A DNA stretch of 42,522 nucleotides from GCA-2728135 sp002728135 (lineage in GTDB: Bacteria; Pseudomonadota; Alphaproteobacteria; UBA828), in contig CAXEND010000017.1 in the NCBI GenBank assembly GCA_963997635.1, forward strand, positions 1 through 42,522, given 5' to 3'. The notes under the pieces are model-generated. The model was not told the origin of the DNA. It ran no database searches and worked only from the letters and a program-made list of their open reading frames with translations. This document shows positions 1 to 8,427 of this stretch, piece by piece; the stretch's first letter is position 1, and every line of letters starts with the position of its first letter. The position numbers were made by a program, and so were the translations under genes.

Positions 1-73
1 TGCTAGTAAGGCTAAGAGTGCACCGAAGAAGAAGACTGCCAGTAAGGCTAAGAGTACACTGAAGAAGAAATAG
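1..73 (+). CDS. C-terminal tail of a lysine/alanine/serine-rich protein (5' end outside window)
   Basis: An open frame enters from the window edge (first full codon at 2) and stops at TAG 71-73. The 23 visible residues are Lys, Ala, Ser and Thr only, apart from single Pro and Leu residues. They are two copies of a 12-residue pattern (ASKAKS followed by a KKK-ending part), encoded by two 36-base near-repeats. Such tails occur on histone-H1-like or HU-type DNA-binding proteins and as basic extensions of ribosomal or RNA-binding proteins. The body of the protein is not visible, so no function is assigned. It converges on truA with only 7 bases between the stop codons. Confidence 0.55.
   Translation, partial: ASKAKSAPKKKTASKAKSTLKKK
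2..73 (+). repeat. Two tandem 36-nt imperfect repeats in the Lys-rich coding tail
   Basis: Bases 2-37 and 38-73 align without gaps and differ at a handful of positions. Each encodes one ASKAKS-x-x-KKK unit. More copies may lie upstream of the window. In-frame expansion of a basic tail by unit duplication is the simplest reading. Confidence 0.7.
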
Positions 74-80
74 ATATTAG

Positions 81-818
81 TTAGTAAGTTACATTAATTA
101 GATAGAGGCCGTCAGGAGGTGCATTTGGTCCACCTTTTTGACGGTCTTTTGATTCTAATGCAAATATTACATCATTTTCTGTCCAGCTTCCCTCTCCAAC
201 CATTTTAAGAGTTCCAACTATTGCACGCATTTGTTTGTGAAGAAATGATCTTGCTTTTGCTGTGATATAGATATTGTCTCCCAGACGTTCTATATCAAGT
301 TTATCTAATGTTTTTATGGGTGATCTTGCTTGGCACTCTGATGCTCGAAAGGAAGAAAAATCATGTTTTCCAACAAGATGTTCAGCAGCTTTAGACATTT
401 TGATTTGGTCTAAGTATATAGGGCACCACCAAGCCCTCCCTTTCTCAAGGGCTAACGGAGCTCTCCTATTAATTATTCTATATTTATAAGTTCTTGATTT
501 TGCATCTCTTCTTGCGTTAAACCTTGGATTTACTTTGTTAACTTCCAAAACTGTGATTGCATTCGGTTTTAGGTGGGCATTTATAGCGTTTTGAACTACT
601 TTGACAGTATGATTGTCATTTAGGTCAAGGTGACATACTTGCCCAGTAGCATGGACACCTGCATCTGTCCTACCTGCTCCGTAAATAGTAATTTTTTGTC
701 CTGTAAATGAATATAAAGCATTTTCTAGTGCTCCTTGAACTGATAATCCATTAGTCTGACGTTGCCACCCCACCAAGCCATTGCCGTCATATTCTATTGT
801 TAATTTATATCTGGGCAT
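81..818 (-). CDS. truA: tRNA pseudouridine(38-40) synthase TruA
   Basis: Converts uridines 38-40 of the anticodon stem-loop of many tRNAs to pseudouridine. The 245-residue protein has the normal family length. The catalytic motif GAGRTDAGVHATGQ is present, with the nucleophilic aspartate at about residue 52. An N-terminal YDG motif follows the first strand, and the C-terminal half has the RSFLHKQMRAIVGTL segment typical of TruA. The ATG at 816-818 lies inside the end of fmt (19-base overlap), so the two genes are translated from one mRNA. fmt-truA adjacency is common in Alphaproteobacteria. Confidence 0.96.
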   Translation of the reverse strand: MPRYKLTIEYDGNGLVGWQRQTNGLSVQGALENALYSFTGQKITIYGAGRTDAGVHATGQVCHLDLNDNHTVKVVQNAINAHLKPNAITVLEVNKVNPRFNARRDAKSRTYKYRIINRRAPLALEKGRAWWCPIYLDQIKMSKAAEHLVGKHDFSSFRASECQARSPIKTLDKLDIERLGDNIYITAKARSFLHKQMRAIVGTLKMVGEGSWTENDVIFALESKDRQKGGPNAPPDGLYLINVTY

Positions 819-1756
819 GACAATATTGTATCCAATGGAAATTTTCTTCCTCTTAAAAATTCATCAATATTCAGCGGTTTTTTTCCTGAATATTGCAAGC
901 ATTTCAGTGAAATTACTGTATCGGAACCACAGGTTACCAATAATTCACCTTTGGAATTGAGCCTGATTTTTCCAACTTTATCAGAGGGCAAACTATTACT
1001 TATTTTAACCTTTAAAACTTTAATTCTTTCCCCATTACAATCAAACCAAGCCCCAGGATATGGATTTAAACCTCTAACCTGACATGAAATTTGTGATGCA
1101 GTTTTACGCCAATTAATTTGAGTTTCATACTTTTTTATTTTTTTTGCATGGGTAATCCCCATGGATGATTGTATTTTTGGCTGAATAGAGGTTTTACTAA
1201 TTTTATCTATTGTTTCTACAATCATAGTGGCCGACAGAATTGATAGTTTGTCATGAAGTTCCCCACAAGTAATGGATTCATTAATTGGCACCTCCCTAAT
1301 CGAATAAATTGGACCACTATCTAGGCCTTCTTCCATTTTTATAATGCTAACTCCAGTTCTTGTATCTCCTTCCATTATTGCACGCTGAATCGGTGCTGCA
1401 CCTCGCCATCGAGGTAGTATGGAGGCATGGGCGTTGATACATCCAAACTTAGGTATTGATAATATTTCATGTGTTAAAATTTTTCCATAAGCCACTACTA
1501 TAATAATATCGGGGTTTGCTGCCTTTAGTTCTTTAATTACAACCTCACTTTTTAATGATATTGGATTACACACTTTAAATCCTTGAGATTCAGCAAATGT
1601 ACCTACCTTTGTTTTTTTATTTTTCTTACCCCGATCTTTTGGTTTAGGGGGTTGGGTATAAACAGCAACTATGTCGTGCCCAGTATCTGATATTTCTTTC
1701 AGCGACGGTAAAGCAAACTCTGGTGAACCCATAAAAATTATTCTAAGAGCATCCAC
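800..1756 (-). CDS. fmt: Methionyl-tRNA formyltransferase
   Basis: Formylates the amino group of Met-tRNA(fMet) using 10-formyltetrahydrofolate, making the initiator for translation. The 318-residue protein has the SLLPRWRGAAP-type motif (here SILPRWRGAAPIQRAI). The catalytic triad is Asn108 and His110 in the CINAH segment and Asp146 in EEGLDSGP. A C-terminal tRNA-binding OB domain follows from about residue 205. The start is GTG (1754-1756), preceded by AGGA at 8 bases; the next ATG would cut into the first strand of the fold. It sits 15 bases after def, whose product removes the formyl group, and overlaps truA. Confidence 0.96.
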   Translation of the reverse strand: MDALRIIFMGSPEFALPSLKEISDTGHDIVAVYTQPPKPKDRGKKNKKTKVGTFAESQGFKVCNPISLKSEVVIKELKAANPDIIIVVAYGKILTHEILSIPKFGCINAHASILPRWRGAAPIQRAIMEGDTRTGVSIIKMEEGLDSGPIYSIREVPINESITCGELHDKLSILSATMIVETIDKISKTSIQPKIQSSMGITHAKKIKKYETQINWRKTASQISCQVRGLNPYPGAWFDCNGERIKVLKVKISNSLPSDKVGKIRLNSKGELLVTCGSDTVISLKCLQYSGKKPLNIDEFLRGRKFPLDTILSCPDIN

Positions 1757-1771
1757 GGTTTTTATTCCTGT

Positions 1772-2314
1772 TCATTTTTTATGATGAGGTTGCCCTAAGA
1801 CTTCCCCCTCAATTTTTTTTGCTTTGATTAATTTTCTTAAAATAATTCTTCTTTTAAGTGTAGATAGGTGATCAACAAAAAGTGTTCCTTCAAGGTGGTC
1901 TATTTCGTGCTGAAGACAAACTGATAATACTCCAGTAGCTTCAATTTCACATGATTTTCCTTCATTATCGAGATATTGGATTTTGACCGTACTAGGTCTT
2001 TCAACTCTTTCAAATTGTTCTGGAAGAGATAGGCATCCTTCTTCATGCAACATAGTGTTAGAGCTTATTTGAAGAATTTCTGGATTAATAAGACAAAGAG
2101 GATTTGGTTTTTCGTTTTTGTTATTGACGTCTGCTACTATAATTCTTATTGGAATACCTATTTGTATTGCTGCCAGCCCTAATCCATCAGCAGCATACAT
2201 TGTTTCAAACATATCATTTACAATTAAGCGAATTTTGTCGTCTACAATATCCACTGGACTTGACCGTTGTTTTAGCCTCTTGTCCGGTGCAATAAGAATT
2301 TTACGCACAGTCAT
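1772..2314 (-). CDS. def: Peptide deformylase
   Basis: Removes the N-formyl group from nascent proteins; a mononuclear iron or zinc metalloenzyme. All three family motifs are visible in the 180 residues: GLGLAAIQIG (about 44-53), EEGCLSLP with metal ligand Cys94, and QHEIDHLEG with ligands His136 and His140 and catalytic Glu137. The C-terminal tail is long and basic. ATG at 2312-2314 has GAGG 8 bases upstream. It is the first gene of a def-fmt-truA operon and is transcribed away from rmuC. Confidence 0.97.
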   Translation of the reverse strand: MTVRKILIAPDKRLKQRSSPVDIVDDKIRLIVNDMFETMYAADGLGLAAIQIGIPIRIIVADVNNKNEKPNPLCLINPEILQISSNTMLHEEGCLSLPEQFERVERPSTVKIQYLDNEGKSCEIEATGVLSVCLQHEIDHLEGTLFVDHLSTLKRRIILRKLIKAKKIEGEVLGQPHHKK

Positions 2315-2392
2315 TTCTTTTACCTCAAGTTATATTTGAACAGTTATTATGATGTGTAATAATCGTCAAGTAAGATAGGAGCTTTATTATTT

Positions 2393-3508
2393 ATGACTAC
2401 TTTGCTCATTATTGCCCTTGTGGCCACTTTGCTACTTGCACTAGCACTATTATGGATGGGGTGGCATATAAAAAGTAATAGAATGGAAGATAATAGTGTT
2501 ACATCTTTAAAAAATCAGATGTCTCAACTCTATGAATCAACACTTGAGCGTCAGTCAAGCTTAGAGGGCCGCATCAAGGCTTTGAGAGAGTCTGGAGAAG
2601 CAACAAGTGCTGCAATTAATGAGCGTATTCAGAACCAAGAATTAAAATTAAGTAAGACTATTCAAGAAGGTATATACAAAAATACAAAAACAACACTTGA
2701 AACAATGAGTAAATTAGAAAGTAGGCTTGCAGTAATTGATAAAGCTCAAGAAAACATATCTGCTTTATCGGGTCAGGTAATAGGCCTCCAGGATGTTTTG
2801 TCTAACAAGCAAGCAAGAGGAGCATTTGGTGAAATTCAACTAAATCATATAGTTGAAAATGTCTTGCCTCCATCTGCCTATACAATACAGGCACAATTGT
2901 CTAATGGAAGAAGGGCAGACTGTATAATAAACCTTCCAAACCCACCTGGTTCAATAGCTATAGATGCAAAATTTCCACTAGAAAGCTATCACATGCTTCG
3001 CGATGCAAAAAATGAATCAGATAAAAAAACAGCAATAAGGATATTTAAAGAAGCAATTAAGAGACATATCAAAGATATTTCTGACAGGTATATTATTACA
3101 GGAGAAACAGCTGAATCAGCACTTATGTTCATTCCATCTGAGGCAGTTTATGCTGAATTACATGCTAGTGTTCCAGATGCAGTTGAGGCATCACATCGAG
3201 CTCATGTATGGATCGTATCTCCTACTACATTATGGGCAACACTCACAACAGTGCGTGCAATTTTAAAAGACTTCCAGATGCACGAACAGGCTAGCGTCAT
3301 TCAAAAAGAAGTTATAGCACTTATAGATGATGTTTCTCGTTTAGATGAAAGAGCAGAAAAACTGCAAAAGCATTTTGATTTAGCAGCTAGAGATGTGGAA
3401 AACATTAGAACATCTGTTGATAAGGTCACAAGACGAGGTGAAAGGATAGAATCAGTTGAATTTGAAGAACATCTTGATCAAACTAAGAACCTCAGTGACT
3501 CTAAATAA
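2393..3508 (+). CDS. rmuC: DNA recombination protein RmuC homologue
   Basis: RmuC proteins limit recombination at inverted repeats; they carry a PD-(D/E)XK-like nuclease fold, but the biochemical activity is poorly defined. The 371-residue protein starts with a membrane segment (about residues 3-22), followed by a charged coiled-coil stretch (about 35-130). The conserved RmuC core includes ARGAFGEIQLNHIVENVLPP, IAIDAKFPLESY and the ESALMFIPSEAVYAEL segment. AGGA lies 12 bases before the ATG. The gene diverges from def and converges on recR with an 18-base gap. Placement between def and recR matches alphaproteobacterial gene order. Confidence 0.93.
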   Translation: MTTLLIIALVATLLLALALLWMGWHIKSNRMEDNSVTSLKNQMSQLYESTLERQSSLEGRIKALRESGEATSAAINERIQNQELKLSKTIQEGIYKNTKTTLETMSKLESRLAVIDKAQENISALSGQVIGLQDVLSNKQARGAFGEIQLNHIVENVLPPSAYTIQAQLSNGRRADCIINLPNPPGSIAIDAKFPLESYHMLRDAKNESDKKTAIRIFKEAIKRHIKDISDRYIITGETAESALMFIPSEAVYAELHASVPDAVEASHRAHVWIVSPTTLWATLTTVRAILKDFQMHEQASVIQKEVIALIDDVSRLDERAEKLQKHFDLAARDVENIRTSVDKVTRRGERIESVEFEEHLDQTKNLSDSK

Positions 3509-3526
3509 GTAGTATATAAATGAAAG

Positions 3527-4120
3527 TTATAGGTTCCGCCGGGACTTCAAGGCGGTGCTTAAGGTACCGTCATCAAGGTAGTCTAGCTCACCACCAACGG
3601 GCACACCGTGTGCCAAGCGAGTGATTCTAGTCTCTGTTATACTTATACAGTCAGCAACATAATGGGCTGTAGTTTGGCCGTCTACTGTGGCAGACATTGC
3701 GAGAATGACTTCGGAAATCTTTTGCTCTTTTACTCTTTTTGGCAAACTCATTAAGTTTAAATCTTCAGGACCTATGCCATCAAGAGGAGACAGGAGGCCT
3801 CCAAGAACATGATATTTCCCGCTATATGCACCCGATCTTTCGATTGCCCAAAGGTCAGCAACCTCTTCAACAATACATAAAGAATTTTTATCACGCTTTA
3901 AATCATTACAGATAGTACATGGGTTTACGGAGTCTAAATTTCCACAGGTCTCGCACGTTTTAATATTTTTTGCTGTTATTTCGAGTGCGTTCGCAAGTGG
4001 TAGTAATAAACTTTCTCGTCTTTTAAGAATATATAGAGCGGCTCTTCTAGCTGATCGTGGTCCTAGACCAGGTAGTTTAGATAAGTATAAAATAAGTTGT
4101 TCTATCTCCGGTCCAACCAT
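3527..4120 (-). CDS. recR: Recombination mediator RecR
   Basis: With RecF and RecO, loads RecA at gaps coated with SSB. The 197-residue protein shows an N-terminal helix-hairpin-helix (KLPGLGPRSARRAA, about 15-28), a four-cysteine zinc finger (Cys56, 59, 68, 71), then a Toprim domain starting at the CIVEE strand near residue 82. The C-terminal THR-A-GVP-GGELDYLD segment is characteristic. ATG follows AAGGAG by 10 bases. It ends the dnaX-ybaB-recR operon. Confidence 0.96.
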   Translation of the reverse strand: MVGPEIEQLILYLSKLPGLGPRSARRAALYILKRRESLLLPLANALEITAKNIKTCETCGNLDSVNPCTICNDLKRDKNSLCIVEEVADLWAIERSGAYSGKYHVLGGLLSPLDGIGPEDLNLMSLPKRVKEQKISEVILAMSATVDGQTTAHYVADCISITETRITRLAHGVPVGGELDYLDDGTLSTALKSRRNL

Positions 4121-4148
4121 GCCCGGTACTCCTTAATAAGACCTAGGG

Positions 4149-4472
4149 CTAGATTGGAAGCTTCATACCTGGTGGAAGAGATAATCCAGCTGTAACTTTC
4201 TGCATTTCTTCAGCAACATATGTTTCAACTTTTGATTTTGTGTCATTGACCGCTGCTACAATTAAGTCTTCAAGCATTTCAGTATCGCCTGCAGTGATTA
4301 GAGAGTCATCAATCTTTATTGACCGCATTTCACCTTTTCCATTAAGTGTAACGCTGATCATTCCCGCACCAGAACCGCCTGTTATCTCATGAGCTTCAAG
4401 AGCTGACTGCATTTCAGTCACTTTACTTTGCATTTTTTGAGCTTGTTTAAGCATTTGGCCAATATTTTTCAT
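4149..4472 (-). CDS. ybaB: YbaB/EbfC family nucleoid-associated protein
   Basis: Small dimeric DNA-binding protein that coats the nucleoid, nearly always encoded between dnaX and recR. The 107 residues begin with an amphipathic helix rich in Met, Gln and Lys (QMLKQAQKMQSKVTEMQ). A beta core with the conserved G-G-G-M-V-like stretch and a C-terminal GLSLPPGMKLP motif follow. The ATG at 4470-4472 shares one base with the dnaX stop (TGATG), implying translational coupling. A GTG one codon upstream (4475) is an alternative start. GGAG lies 10 bases before the ATG. Confidence 0.94.
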   Translation of the reverse strand: MKNIGQMLKQAQKMQSKVTEMQSALEAHEITGGSGAGMISVTLNGKGEMRSIKIDDSLITAGDTEMLEDLIVAAVNDTKSKVETYVAEEMQKVTAGLSLPPGMKLPI

Positions 4473-6199
4473 CACTTATTTTCTCCACTAGTTTGTGATT
4501 TAAAGCTTTTATTCTCAATATTTGAAATTTTAGAATTTGGAAATGTATCTAGTATAGTTTTTACTAAAGGTTCTTGCGATGCTGACGCATAAATAGTTTC
4601 ATTTTTGGCATCATTCTGTTGAGCAAGTGTGGGCGATCCATCCTCGTTTGAAATTGTAATCATCCAACGTATTTTAGTCCATTCATTAAGGAGCTTATTC
4701 AAAACTCCAACAAAATTTTCGTTAGAATTTTTCCTTAATCTTATTTCGAGGTGGCCTATTTCAAAATGTACAAGATGGACATCATGAATTAACCAGTGAT
4801 TAAGACGAGGTTCTTTTTTTTTCCTTGATAAGTCAATTAACTCTAAAAATGTTTTTGGAATTGAATTATCAGCTTTTTCATTTAAATCAAATGCCTTAGA
4901 ACTAGGAGAAATAAATTTATTTTTTTCTATCTTATTAAGATGAGAAATTTCTGAATTTTCTATATCTTTTACAATGGTATCATCAATTTTTTTACTATTA
5001 TCAATATTTGATGATTGAGAAAAATTGCTGTCTTCTTCTTTGCGAAGTTTTTTGATTAGGTCAGATGGTGGAGGTAAGTCAGAAGCATAACTGAGGCGTA
5101 TTATCAACATCTCAGTTGCATGAAGGGAATTATTAGAGATTCTAATGTCATTCAAACCCTTTAATAAAATTTGCCAGACTCGTGTGAGTATAGGTATTGA
5201 TAGTTTTTTTGAAAGAATTTCTCCTAACTGTTTATCTTGTTCGGAAATGTTTAAGTCTTCAACTATTTCTGGAGTAATTTTCAACCGAGTTACCCAATGT
5301 GTAATTTCAAGTAATTCTTGAACTATCACACTAGGTTCTAATCCTAATTCATATTGATTTTTTATTTTTTCAAGTGCCGCTGGTGTTTTACCTTCCATTA
5401 AGCTTTTAAATAAAGTCAGATTTTCATTTTTGTCTGCGAGGCCAAGCATATTTTTAATTTTTTTGTCTGTGACCTCTTCCGAGTCATTGGACATTGCTTG
5501 ATCAAGAAGAGACAATCCATCCCGAATGGACCCATCAGCAGAAGTTGCAATAATTTGTAAAGCCTCTGGGCTAATGTTAAAGGTTTCTTTTGCTGCGATT
5601 TCTGAAAGGTGATCCATTAAAGTTTGGATACTCACTCTTCTTAGATCAAACCTTTGACATCTGGAGAGAACAGTTACTGGAAGTTTGCGAATTTCAGTTG
5701 TGGCAAAAACAAATTTTACATGTGATGGAGGCTCCTCAAGAGTTTTGAGTAGAGCATTGAATGCTGCAGTTGATAGCATATGTACTTCATCAATAATATA
5801 AACTTTGTACCTTGCAGAAGTAGGAAGATATTTTACGCTTTCTATTATTTCACGAATATCTGCAACTCCAGTTCTGGAAGCTGCATCCATTTCAATCACA
5901 TCAACATGTCTATCTTCAGATATAGCAATACAATTATCACAACTCCCACAGGGAGTTGGTGTTGCAGTACCTTTACCATCTAAGCCAATACAATTAAGTG
6001 AGCGTGCTATTATTCTTGCTATTGATGTTTTGCCAATTCCTCTTATGCCAGTTAGGATCCAAGCATTTGGAAGGCGGTTTGACTCAATTGCATTACATAC
6101 TGTTTTTACAAGAATCTCCTGTCCTATAACCTCATTGAAAGAGGTCGGTCGGTATTTTTGAGCTAAAATACGGTATGGCTTAGTGCTTGTTTCACTCAC
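4472..6199 (-). CDS. dnaX: DNA polymerase III subunit tau (and possibly gamma by frameshift)
   Basis: Clamp-loader ATPase that loads the beta clamp and organises the replisome. AAA+ domain: Walker A GIRGIGKTS (51-59), zinc-binding Cys70, 84, 87 and 90, Walker B IIDEVH (135-140), sensor 1 at FATTE and the SRC arginine-finger region. Domain III runs to about residue 365. A charged, low-complexity linker (about 385-440) leads to the C-terminal tau domain, which contacts helicase and polymerase. The start is GTG with GAGG 4 bases upstream. An A7 run at 4920-4926 (codons 425-427) with an immediate -1 stop could give a gamma-like product. The SRP RNA gene lies upstream on the same strand. Confidence 0.95.
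   Translation of the reverse strand: MSETSTKPYRILAQKYRPTSFNEVIGQEILVKTVCNAIESNRLPNAWILTGIRGIGKTSIARIIARSLNCIGLDGKGTATPTPCGSCDNCIAISEDRHVDVIEMDAASRTGVADIREIIESVKYLPTSARYKVYIIDEVHMLSTAAFNALLKTLEEPPSHVKFVFATTEIRKLPVTVLSRCQRFDLRRVSIQTLMDHLSEIAAKETFNISPEALQIIATSADGSIRDGLSLLDQAMSNDSEEVTDKKIKNMLGLADKNENLTLFKSLMEGKTPAALEKIKNQYELGLEPSVIVQELLEITHWVTRLKITPEIVEDLNISEQDKQLGEILSKKLSIPILTRVWQILLKGLNDIRISNNSLHATEMLIIRLSYASDLPPPSDLIKKLRKEEDSNFSQSSNIDNSKKIDDTIVKDIENSEISHLNKIEKNKFISPSSKAFDLNEKADNSIPKTFLELIDLSRKKKEPRLNHWLIHDVHLVHFEIGHLEIRLRKNSNENFVGVLNKLLNEWTKIRWMITISNEDGSPTLAQQNDAKNETIYASASQEPLVKTILDTFPNSKISNIENKSFKSQTSGENK
4917..4927 (-). other. Candidate -1 frameshift site in dnaX
   Basis: On the coding strand codons 425-428 read GAA AAA AAT AAA, giving the slippery heptamer A AAA AAT. 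A one-base backward slip reads AAA AAA TAA and stops at once, giving a product of about 427 residues that lacks the tau domain. E. coli gamma is 431 residues and arises at A AAA AAG in the same part of the gene. No strong downstream hairpin or obvious upstream SD-like stimulator is visible, and A runs are frequent in an AT-rich genome. Confidence 0.4.
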
Positions 6200-6268
6200 G
6201 GGACCTCTGGTAGTAAATGTAATTTAAATAATTATTAAATATAGTTTCTGTTAGTTTCAAAAGAAAAA

Positions 6269-6370
6269 GGTGGAAGACTGAACTATCGACCCAGTTTAAT
6301 CTCGTTACGGCTGCTTCCTTTCGGACCTGACCGAGTTGGCGAGGAAACTGTCCGAAGCCAATCTTCCAAG
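6269..6370 (-). ncRNA. ffs: Signal recognition particle RNA (4.5S-like, small bacterial type)
   Basis: RNA scaffold that binds Ffh and FtsY and targets membrane proteins co-translationally. Read on the minus strand, the conserved apical domain is present at 6332-6309: GGTCAGGTCC, a GAAA tetraloop, then GGAAGCAGCC. The outer ends pair (TGGAAGAT at 6368-6361 with GTCTTCCA at 6278-6271). This gives one long, mostly continuous hairpin of about 98 nt, the usual size of the Alu-less bacterial form. A T-rich run (6269-6257) follows as terminator. It lies about 70 bases upstream of dnaX, the usual alphaproteobacterial position. Confidence 0.95.
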
Positions 6371-6373
6371 AAC

Positions 6374-6404
6374 ACTATATCAGGAATCTTACAGATATTT
6401 GCAA
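6374..6404 (-). promoter_or_regulatory. Candidate promoter of the SRP RNA
   Basis: On the minus strand TTGCAA (6404-6399) and TATAGT (6379-6374) are separated by 19 bases. They end 4 bases before the 5' pairing arm of the RNA, so initiation would fall at about 6368-6370. The hexamers resemble sigma-70 elements but the spacing is slightly long. Confidence 0.4.
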
Positions 6405-6594
6405 TAGGATTACGACAGAAATTAAAAGATAATAGTGATTTTTTTGCTTTTGGAGCTGATTATTTATATTTATCAACAGTTGAGCCTAATTTTTAGTATT
6501 TTTTCATTTGAGATATAAATTAATTTTCTAAAAATTTTATAATTACAGGAATTTGATCTTTTATAGATGTTTGAAGCTGTGTAGGTTTTATATT

Positions 6595-7542
6595 ATGGCT
6601 AAAGAAGTAGAAATTTCGCCTTCAAATTTATCAGCAAATGTATTTGCTGGATGTCCTTTAGATAGGAAAGTTCTTAGCCGAAAAAACACATCATTCATAG
6701 ACAACAAATTTTCAGGGATCAATACACGTTTCGTTGTGTATTGGAGGGGTCGTCATTTGATTAAAGTCAAAACAGATCCTCCTGTGATATATTTAGGGAC
6801 AACAGATATTTCATATTTTTTAGATGGAAATGAAGAAATTGTTTTTTTAGGTGAAACACAAATCAAAAACAGTATTTCATATTTTGGTATAGATCTGTCT
6901 CACGTATCTGAAAATCTCCTTCTTGATAAATTTGAGCACTTTTCTCTAATGGATATAAGAGATACTGTACAGATAATTTCAAGGGAAGACGCTTCAATAA
7001 TCGCATATACAAGAGGTCTTCTATACTGGCATAGTATGAATCATTTTTGTGGAGTTTGTGGCTCTAAAACACAATCTATAGCAGCAGGCCATGAGAGAAA
7101 ATGTTTAAAAGAAGATTGCAACTCTATTCAATTTCCTAGGACAGACCCTGCTGTAATAGTTTTAGTTTATAATGGAGATTTTTGTTTATTGGGTCGTCAG
7201 AAATCATGGCCAGACGGCATGCATTCAACTCTTGCTGGATTTGTGGAACCTGGAGAAAGCCTTGAGGAAGCTGTTAGGAGAGAGGTTTTAGAAGAGTCTG
7301 GTGTTTTAGTAACGGATATAATTTACCATTCATCCCAACCATGGCCACTTCCTGGCTCTTTAATGGTTGGTTTTACTGCTAGGGCATATTCAAAGGAATT
7401 AAAAATTGACTATGATGAGTTAGAGACTGCTGTTTGGGTTAATAGAAGAGATCTTAAAGAAATCAAAGAAAGTAACAATTTCAGGTTACCTGGGAATTAT
7501 TCAATAGCCAGAAGGCTAATTGAAGATTGGATTTTAGAGTGA
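6595..7542 (+). CDS. nudC: NAD(H) pyrophosphatase / mRNA-decapping Nudix hydrolase NudC
   Basis: Hydrolyses NADH to NMNH and AMP, and in E. coli removes NAD caps from RNA. The C-terminal half has a complete Nudix box (GFVEPGESLEEAVRREVLEE plus SG). Before it is the NudC zinc ribbon with a CGVC pair and a second pair in CLKEDC. The YWHSMNHFC segment and the later GSLMVGF motif are typical of the subfamily. ATG at 6595 gives 315 residues; an in-frame TTG at 6553 would add 14 residues with no homology-like content. Transcribed away from dnaX and convergent with pheA. Confidence 0.93.
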   Translation: MAKEVEISPSNLSANVFAGCPLDRKVLSRKNTSFIDNKFSGINTRFVVYWRGRHLIKVKTDPPVIYLGTTDISYFLDGNEEIVFLGETQIKNSISYFGIDLSHVSENLLLDKFEHFSLMDIRDTVQIISREDASIIAYTRGLLYWHSMNHFCGVCGSKTQSIAAGHERKCLKEDCNSIQFPRTDPAVIVLVYNGDFCLLGRQKSWPDGMHSTLAGFVEPGESLEEAVRREVLEESGVLVTDIIYHSSQPWPLPGSLMVGFTARAYSKELKIDYDELETAVWVNRRDLKEIKESNNFRLPGNYSIARRLIEDWILE

Positions 7543-7557
7543 CCAAAATTCTGGAAG

Positions 7558-8424
7558 TCAATTAGCTTTCTTTGCTAATTGACTTCTAAAAGGATGAGCA
7601 GAAAAAACACCCATTATACGAACCTCTCTACTAAAGAAGGCCAATTCCTCAAGTGCATTTTCTAGACTAGGACTTTTCGGATGAGCCTCTACTTCTGCAT
7701 AGAATTGTGTTGCAGTAAAGGTTCCTCCAACCATATAACTTTCAAGTTTTGTCATATTAATACCGTTAGTAGCAAAGCCGCCTAGTGCCTTGTGTAAAGC
7801 AGCAGGAACATTACGTACACGAAAAACAAACGATGTAACCACTGGCCCAGAATTTAAACCTGGATCAATTGGCTGTTTAGCCAATAAAATAAATCTTGTT
7901 GTATTATGATCTTCGTCTTCAATATTTGATTTTAGAATTTCTAAACCATAAGTCTTAGCTGCTAGAATAGATGCAATAGCACCAACTGACCTATCATTTT
8001 GAGCTGAAATTTCTGCTGCTGCCCCAGCAGTATCTGCATGAACTACAGCTTCTATACCAAACTCCCTGAGAATTTTGTGGCATTGGGAAAGTGCATGAAC
8101 ATGGCTATATACTTTTTTAATGTTTTCAATCTTTGTTCCCTGTATTCCTAAAAGTTGGTGATGTATTCTTTGAAAGTGTTCTGCTACAAAATGTAGCCCT
8201 GAATGAGGTAGCATTTGATGGATGTCAGCTACTCTCCCAGCAACTGAATTCTCAATGGGTATCATTGCCCATTTAGCTTTTTGTTCCTCGACGGCTGCAA
8301 AAGTGTCTGCAAATGTAGGGCACGGTAAAGTAGTATTTTCAGGAAAAGCTTCTCTACAGGCTAAGTCAGAATAAGCACCAGCTACTCCCTGAAATGCAAC
8401 AGTTGAGCGTTTGTTTTTAGACAA
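7558..8424 (-). CDS. pheA: Prephenate dehydratase (monofunctional, with ACT domain)
   Basis: Converts prephenate to phenylpyruvate in phenylalanine synthesis. The 288 residues hold a dehydratase domain (about 8-185) with GVAGAYSD, the IENSVAGRV loop and the catalytic TRF motif at 176-178. A C-terminal ACT regulatory domain (about 195-275) has the ALHKAL-F-GINMTKLES pattern, which binds phenylalanine for feedback inhibition. No chorismate mutase domain is fused. The start is TTG with AAGGA 7 bases upstream, inside the kdsB end region (3 bases between genes), so translation is probably coupled to kdsB. Confidence 0.95.
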   Translation of the reverse strand: MSKNKRSTVAFQGVAGAYSDLACREAFPENTTLPCPTFADTFAAVEEQKAKWAMIPIENSVAGRVADIHQMLPHSGLHFVAEHFQRIHHQLLGIQGTKIENIKKVYSHVHALSQCHKILREFGIEAVVHADTAGAAAEISAQNDRSVGAIASILAAKTYGLEILKSNIEDEDHNTTRFILLAKQPIDPGLNSGPVVTSFVFRVRNVPAALHKALGGFATNGINMTKLESYMVGGTFTATQFYAEVEAHPKSPSLENALEELAFFSREVRIMGVFSAHPFRSQLAKKAN

Positions 8425-8427
8425 TGT

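Larger units (their letters stand above)
6200..6594. other. 395-base interval between dnaX and nudC
   Basis: Holds the SRP RNA (6269-6370) and its candidate promoter. The remaining 6405-6594 is AT-rich, with no open frame, tRNA fold or strong inverted repeat that I can see. It presumably contains the nudC promoter, but no convincing -35/-10 pair stands out. An in-frame TTG at 6553 could extend nudC by 14 codons. Confidence 0.6.

Noticed and set aside
5805..6161. Plus-strand open frame inside dnaX
   Set aside because: Antisense shadow of the strongly conserved AAA+ domain.
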